Source: Comamonadaceae bacterium (GTDB lineage Bacteria > Pseudomonadota > Gammaproteobacteria > Burkholderiales > Burkholderiaceae_C). Taken from it: a DNA stretch of 64,000 nucleotides. Below are positions 60,873-64,000 of the stretch, one piece after another (the first letter of the stretch is position 1; every line of letters starts with the position of its first letter). The position numbers and the translations under genes were made by a program. The notes beneath the pieces are model-generated. The model saw only the letters and a program-made list of their open reading frames with translations. It was not told where the DNA came from and searched no databases. The stretch covers positions 248,001 to 312,000 of the forward strand of contig CANGME010000002.1 of the NCBI GenBank assembly GCA_947455145.1, in the 5' to 3' direction.

Positions 60873-61804
60873 AGTCCCAACATCAGCTTCAAGTTCTGCA
60901 CCGCAGCGCCACTGGCCCCTTTACCCAGGTTGTCCAGCCGCGCCACCAGCACGGCGTGGGCAAAGCCGTCGGCTGCGGCATCGTTGGAGAAGACACGCAA
61001 TTCCATGCGATTGGTGTCGGCCAGCGCCAGCGCGTCAAGTTTGCCGTCGGCGGTGGCAGGCTCCACGGTTACCCATTCGCTGCCCGCGTAGTGACGGGCC
61101 AGCGCGGCGTGCAAATCTTGTGCTGTGGGTTGACCGGGCAACAAATCCAGGTGCAAGGGCAGTTGCACCAGCATGCCTTGTTTGAAGTTGCCGACCGACG
61201 GCGTGAACACCGGGCGGCGCGTCAGGCCGGTATAGGCCATGATTTCAGGCAGGTGCTTGTGCTTGAGACCTAGGGCGTAGAGCTCATAGGCCGGAGCCTG
61301 TCCAGCCTCATAGGCTTCGATCATGCTGCGCCCGCCACCGGAGTAGCCGCTGACCGAGGGTAAGGCGAGCGGAAAATCACGCGGCAGCAAGCCTGCATCT
61401 ACCAAAGGCCGAATCAGTGCAATCGCGCCAGTGGCATAGCAGCCGGGGTTGGCCACGCGACGGGACTGGGCCACGGCTTGCTTTTGTCCCGCCACCAGTT
61501 CAGGAAAACCAAACACCCAGCCGGGGGCCGTGCGGTGCGCGGTAGAGGCGTCGATGATTTTTGGGCCGATGCCGTGGTTGGTAGCAGTCAAGGCGTCGAT
61601 CATGGCGACTGACTCAATGGCCGCATCGTCGTGCAGGCACAGCACCACCAGATCAGCCTGGGCCATCAGGGCGCGCTTTGCGCTGGCGTCTTTGCGCTGT
61701 TCGGGGGCGATGCTGAGCAGCTCAATGGCGGGCATGGCGTGCAGCCGTTCGCGGATTTGCAGACCAGTCGTGCCAGCTTCGCCATCAATGAAAATTTTAT
61801 GCAT
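60869..61804 (-). CDS. argC: N-acetyl-gamma-glutamyl-phosphate reductase (type 2)
   Basis: A 311-residue enzyme for the third step of arginine synthesis. It has the N-terminal nucleotide loop [16 protein letters not shown], catalytic Cys in [26 protein letters not shown] and [10 protein letters not shown]. Its length fits the shorter type 2 ArgC rather than the ~340-residue type 1. It is a lone arginine gene set between recX and sucC, on the opposite strand. Confidence 0.93.
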   Translation of the reverse strand: MHKIFIDGEAGTTGLQIRERLHAMPAIELLSIAPEQRKDASAKRALMAQADLVVLCLHDDAAIESVAMIDALTATNHGIGPKIIDASTAHRTAPGWVFGFPELVAGQKQAVAQSRRVANPGCYATGAIALIRPLVDAGLLPRDFPLALPSVSGYSGGGRSMIEAYEAGQAPAYELYALGLKHKHLPEIMAYTGLTRRPVFTPSVGNFKQGMLVQLPLHLDLLPGQPTAQDLHAALARHYAGSEWVTVEPATADGKLDALALADTNRMELRVFSNDAAADGFAHAVLVARLDNLGKGASGAAVQNLKLMLGL

Positions 61805-61940
61805 AAGGTGATTTTAATAAGTCGAGTACGGAGCCGTCAGTTTCATCAAAGAATTACGCTCGAAAATGGTGCGCTGCAACAATGCTACATTGTCGGCCTG
61901 CATCCGTAGATTCAATTTACCCACTCTTGAGAGCGCCCCC

Positions 61941-63101
<1,161 letters not shown>

Positions 63102-63117
63102 TTGATCAGGAATCAGC

Positions 63118-64000
63118 ATGTCCATCTACATCAATAAAAACACCAAAGTCATCACCCAAGGCATCACGGGCAAGACCGGCCAATTCCACACTGAAAAGTG
63201 CCAGGAATACGCGAACGGCAAAAACTGCTTTGTCGCGGGCGTGAACCCCAAGAAGGCCGGTGAGTCGATCTTCAACATCCCAATTTTTGGTTCCGTGAAA
63301 GAGGCTGCCGCTCAAACCGGTGCCACCGTGTCGGTGATTTATGTGCCGCCCGCCGGTGCAGCTGCCGCCATCTGGGAAGCCGTTGAGGCCGATCTGGATC
63401 TGGCGATCTGCATCACCGAAGGCATCCCGGTTCGTGACATGCTCGAAGTGCGCAACCGCATGCGCGCCAAAGAAGCCGCTGGTGGCAAGAAGACCTTGCT
63501 GCTGGGCCCCAACTGCCCTGGCCTCATCACCCCGGATGAAATCAAAATCGGCATCATGCCCGGCCACATCCACCGCAAGGGTCGCATTGGCGTGGTCAGC
63601 CGCTCAGGAACTTTGACCTATGAAGCCGTGGCCATGTTGACCGAAGTCGGCCTGGGCCAGTCCAGCGCCGTGGGCATTGGTGGCGACCCCATCAACGGCC
63701 TCAAGCACATCGACGTGATGAAGGCTTTCAACGACGACCCGGATACCGACGCTGTCATCATGATTGGTGAAATCGGTGGCCCCGACGAAGCTGAAGCTGC
63801 GCTCTGGTGCAAGGCCAATATGAAGAAACCCATCGTCGGCTTCATTGCGGGCGTTACCGCTCCTCCTGGCAAACGCATGGGCCATGCCGGTGCGCTGATC
63901 TCGGGCGGTGCTGACACGGCCGATGCCAAACTCGCCATCATGGAAGAGAGTGGGTTTATCGTGACGCGCAACCCCTCAGAGCTGGGCAAGTTGCTCAAAG
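63118..64000 (+). CDS. sucD: Succinyl-CoA synthetase alpha subunit (partial, C-terminus beyond window)
   Basis: 294 codons are visible before the window ends. It shows the CoA-binding N-terminal fold MSIYINKNTKVITQGITGKT, GPNCPGLITPDE, GRIGVVSRSGTLTYEA and the phospho-His loop GKRMGHAGALISGG. The gene should end only a few codons beyond the edge. It forms the heterotetramer with SucC. Confidence 0.97.
   Translation, partial: MSIYINKNTKVITQGITGKTGQFHTEKCQEYANGKNCFVAGVNPKKAGESIFNIPIFGSVKEAAAQTGATVSVIYVPPAGAAAAIWEAVEADLDLAICITEGIPVRDMLEVRNRMRAKEAAGGKKTLLLGPNCPGLITPDEIKIGIMPGHIHRKGRIGVVSRSGTLTYEAVAMLTEVGLGQSSAVGIGGDPINGLKHIDVMKAFNDDPDTDAVIMIGEIGGPDEAEAALWCKANMKKPIVGFIAGVTAPPGKRMGHAGALISGGADTADAKLAIMEESGFIVTRNPSELGKLLK

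Overview
The window is a GC-rich chromosomal segment of a betaproteobacterium, most likely a member of the Comamonadaceae (Rhodoferax, Polaromonas or Limnohabitans type). The evidence is a recA-recX-sucCD neighbourhood, a topoisomerase III fused to a SWIB domain, eight Bug-type (tripartite tricarboxylate) periplasmic binding proteins, a TctD/TctE-like two-component pair and the dispersed palindromic repeats often seen in this family. I saw no rRNA, tRNA or CRISPR array. Both ends cut genes: a YhdP-like protein on the left (minus strand) and sucD on the right (plus strand).

Region 1 (1-10.6 kb) is housekeeping: YhdP-like AsmA-family envelope protein, divergent glnE, a 4-hydroxybutyrate/acetyl CoA-transferase, rfaE2 (heptose-1-P adenylyltransferase), a degenerate HD-GYP-like protein and a glutathione transferase.

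Region 2 (10.7-26.1 kb) is a catabolic cluster. Small carboxylate- or aromatic-acid-handling enzymes alternate with Bug receptors: HpcH/HpaI aldolase, Asp/Glu racemase-family protein, two LigI-like amidohydrolases, a fumarylacetoacetase-family hydrolase, TcuA/TcuB (tricarballylate dehydrogenase and its electron-transfer partner), a class II aldolase and a D-2-hydroxyacid dehydrogenase. One DUF4143 ATPase interrupts it. No TctA/TctB membrane subunits are present, so the receptors must feed a transporter encoded elsewhere or act as sensors.

Region 3 (26.1-38.7 kb) is an accessory or defence-like island placed between two parts of the catabolic cluster. It holds a NERD-domain helicase, a Fic protein lacking the catalytic His, an ORF6N-domain protein, a 160-bp second copy of the helicase 3' end, a Rad50/RloC-like ATPase with a zinc-hook CxxC and a HEPN-like Rx5H motif paired with a DUF3883 nuclease-like protein, a DUF2130 coiled-coil nuclease-like protein, a canonical Fic protein, a DUF1016 nuclease remnant and an AAA ATPase behind an operator-like inverted repeat. 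The ATPase + DUF3883 pair is the best candidate for an uncharacterised immunity system.

Region 4 (38.7-45.9 kb) resumes catabolism: a Bug/Rieske oxygenase/alcohol dehydrogenase operon on the minus strand, and on the plus strand Bug, enol-lactonase-like hydrolase, isocitrate lyase/PEP mutase-family enzyme and Bug.

Region 5 (45.9-64 kb) is mixed housekeeping: a small conserved protein, LysR regulator and a divergent DUF4148 protein, GST, YchJ, a branched-chain-type ABC binding protein, topB with a downstream membrane protein, a SET-domain protein, birA, a SPOR-like protein, TctE/TctD-like sensor kinase and regulator, MarR, recA, recX, argC and sucCD.

Families of dispersed palindromes run through the window. 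One (core CTGAGCTTGTCGAAG) lies inside the coding sequences of tcuA and the hydroxyacid dehydrogenase and supplies the apparent start codon of birA.
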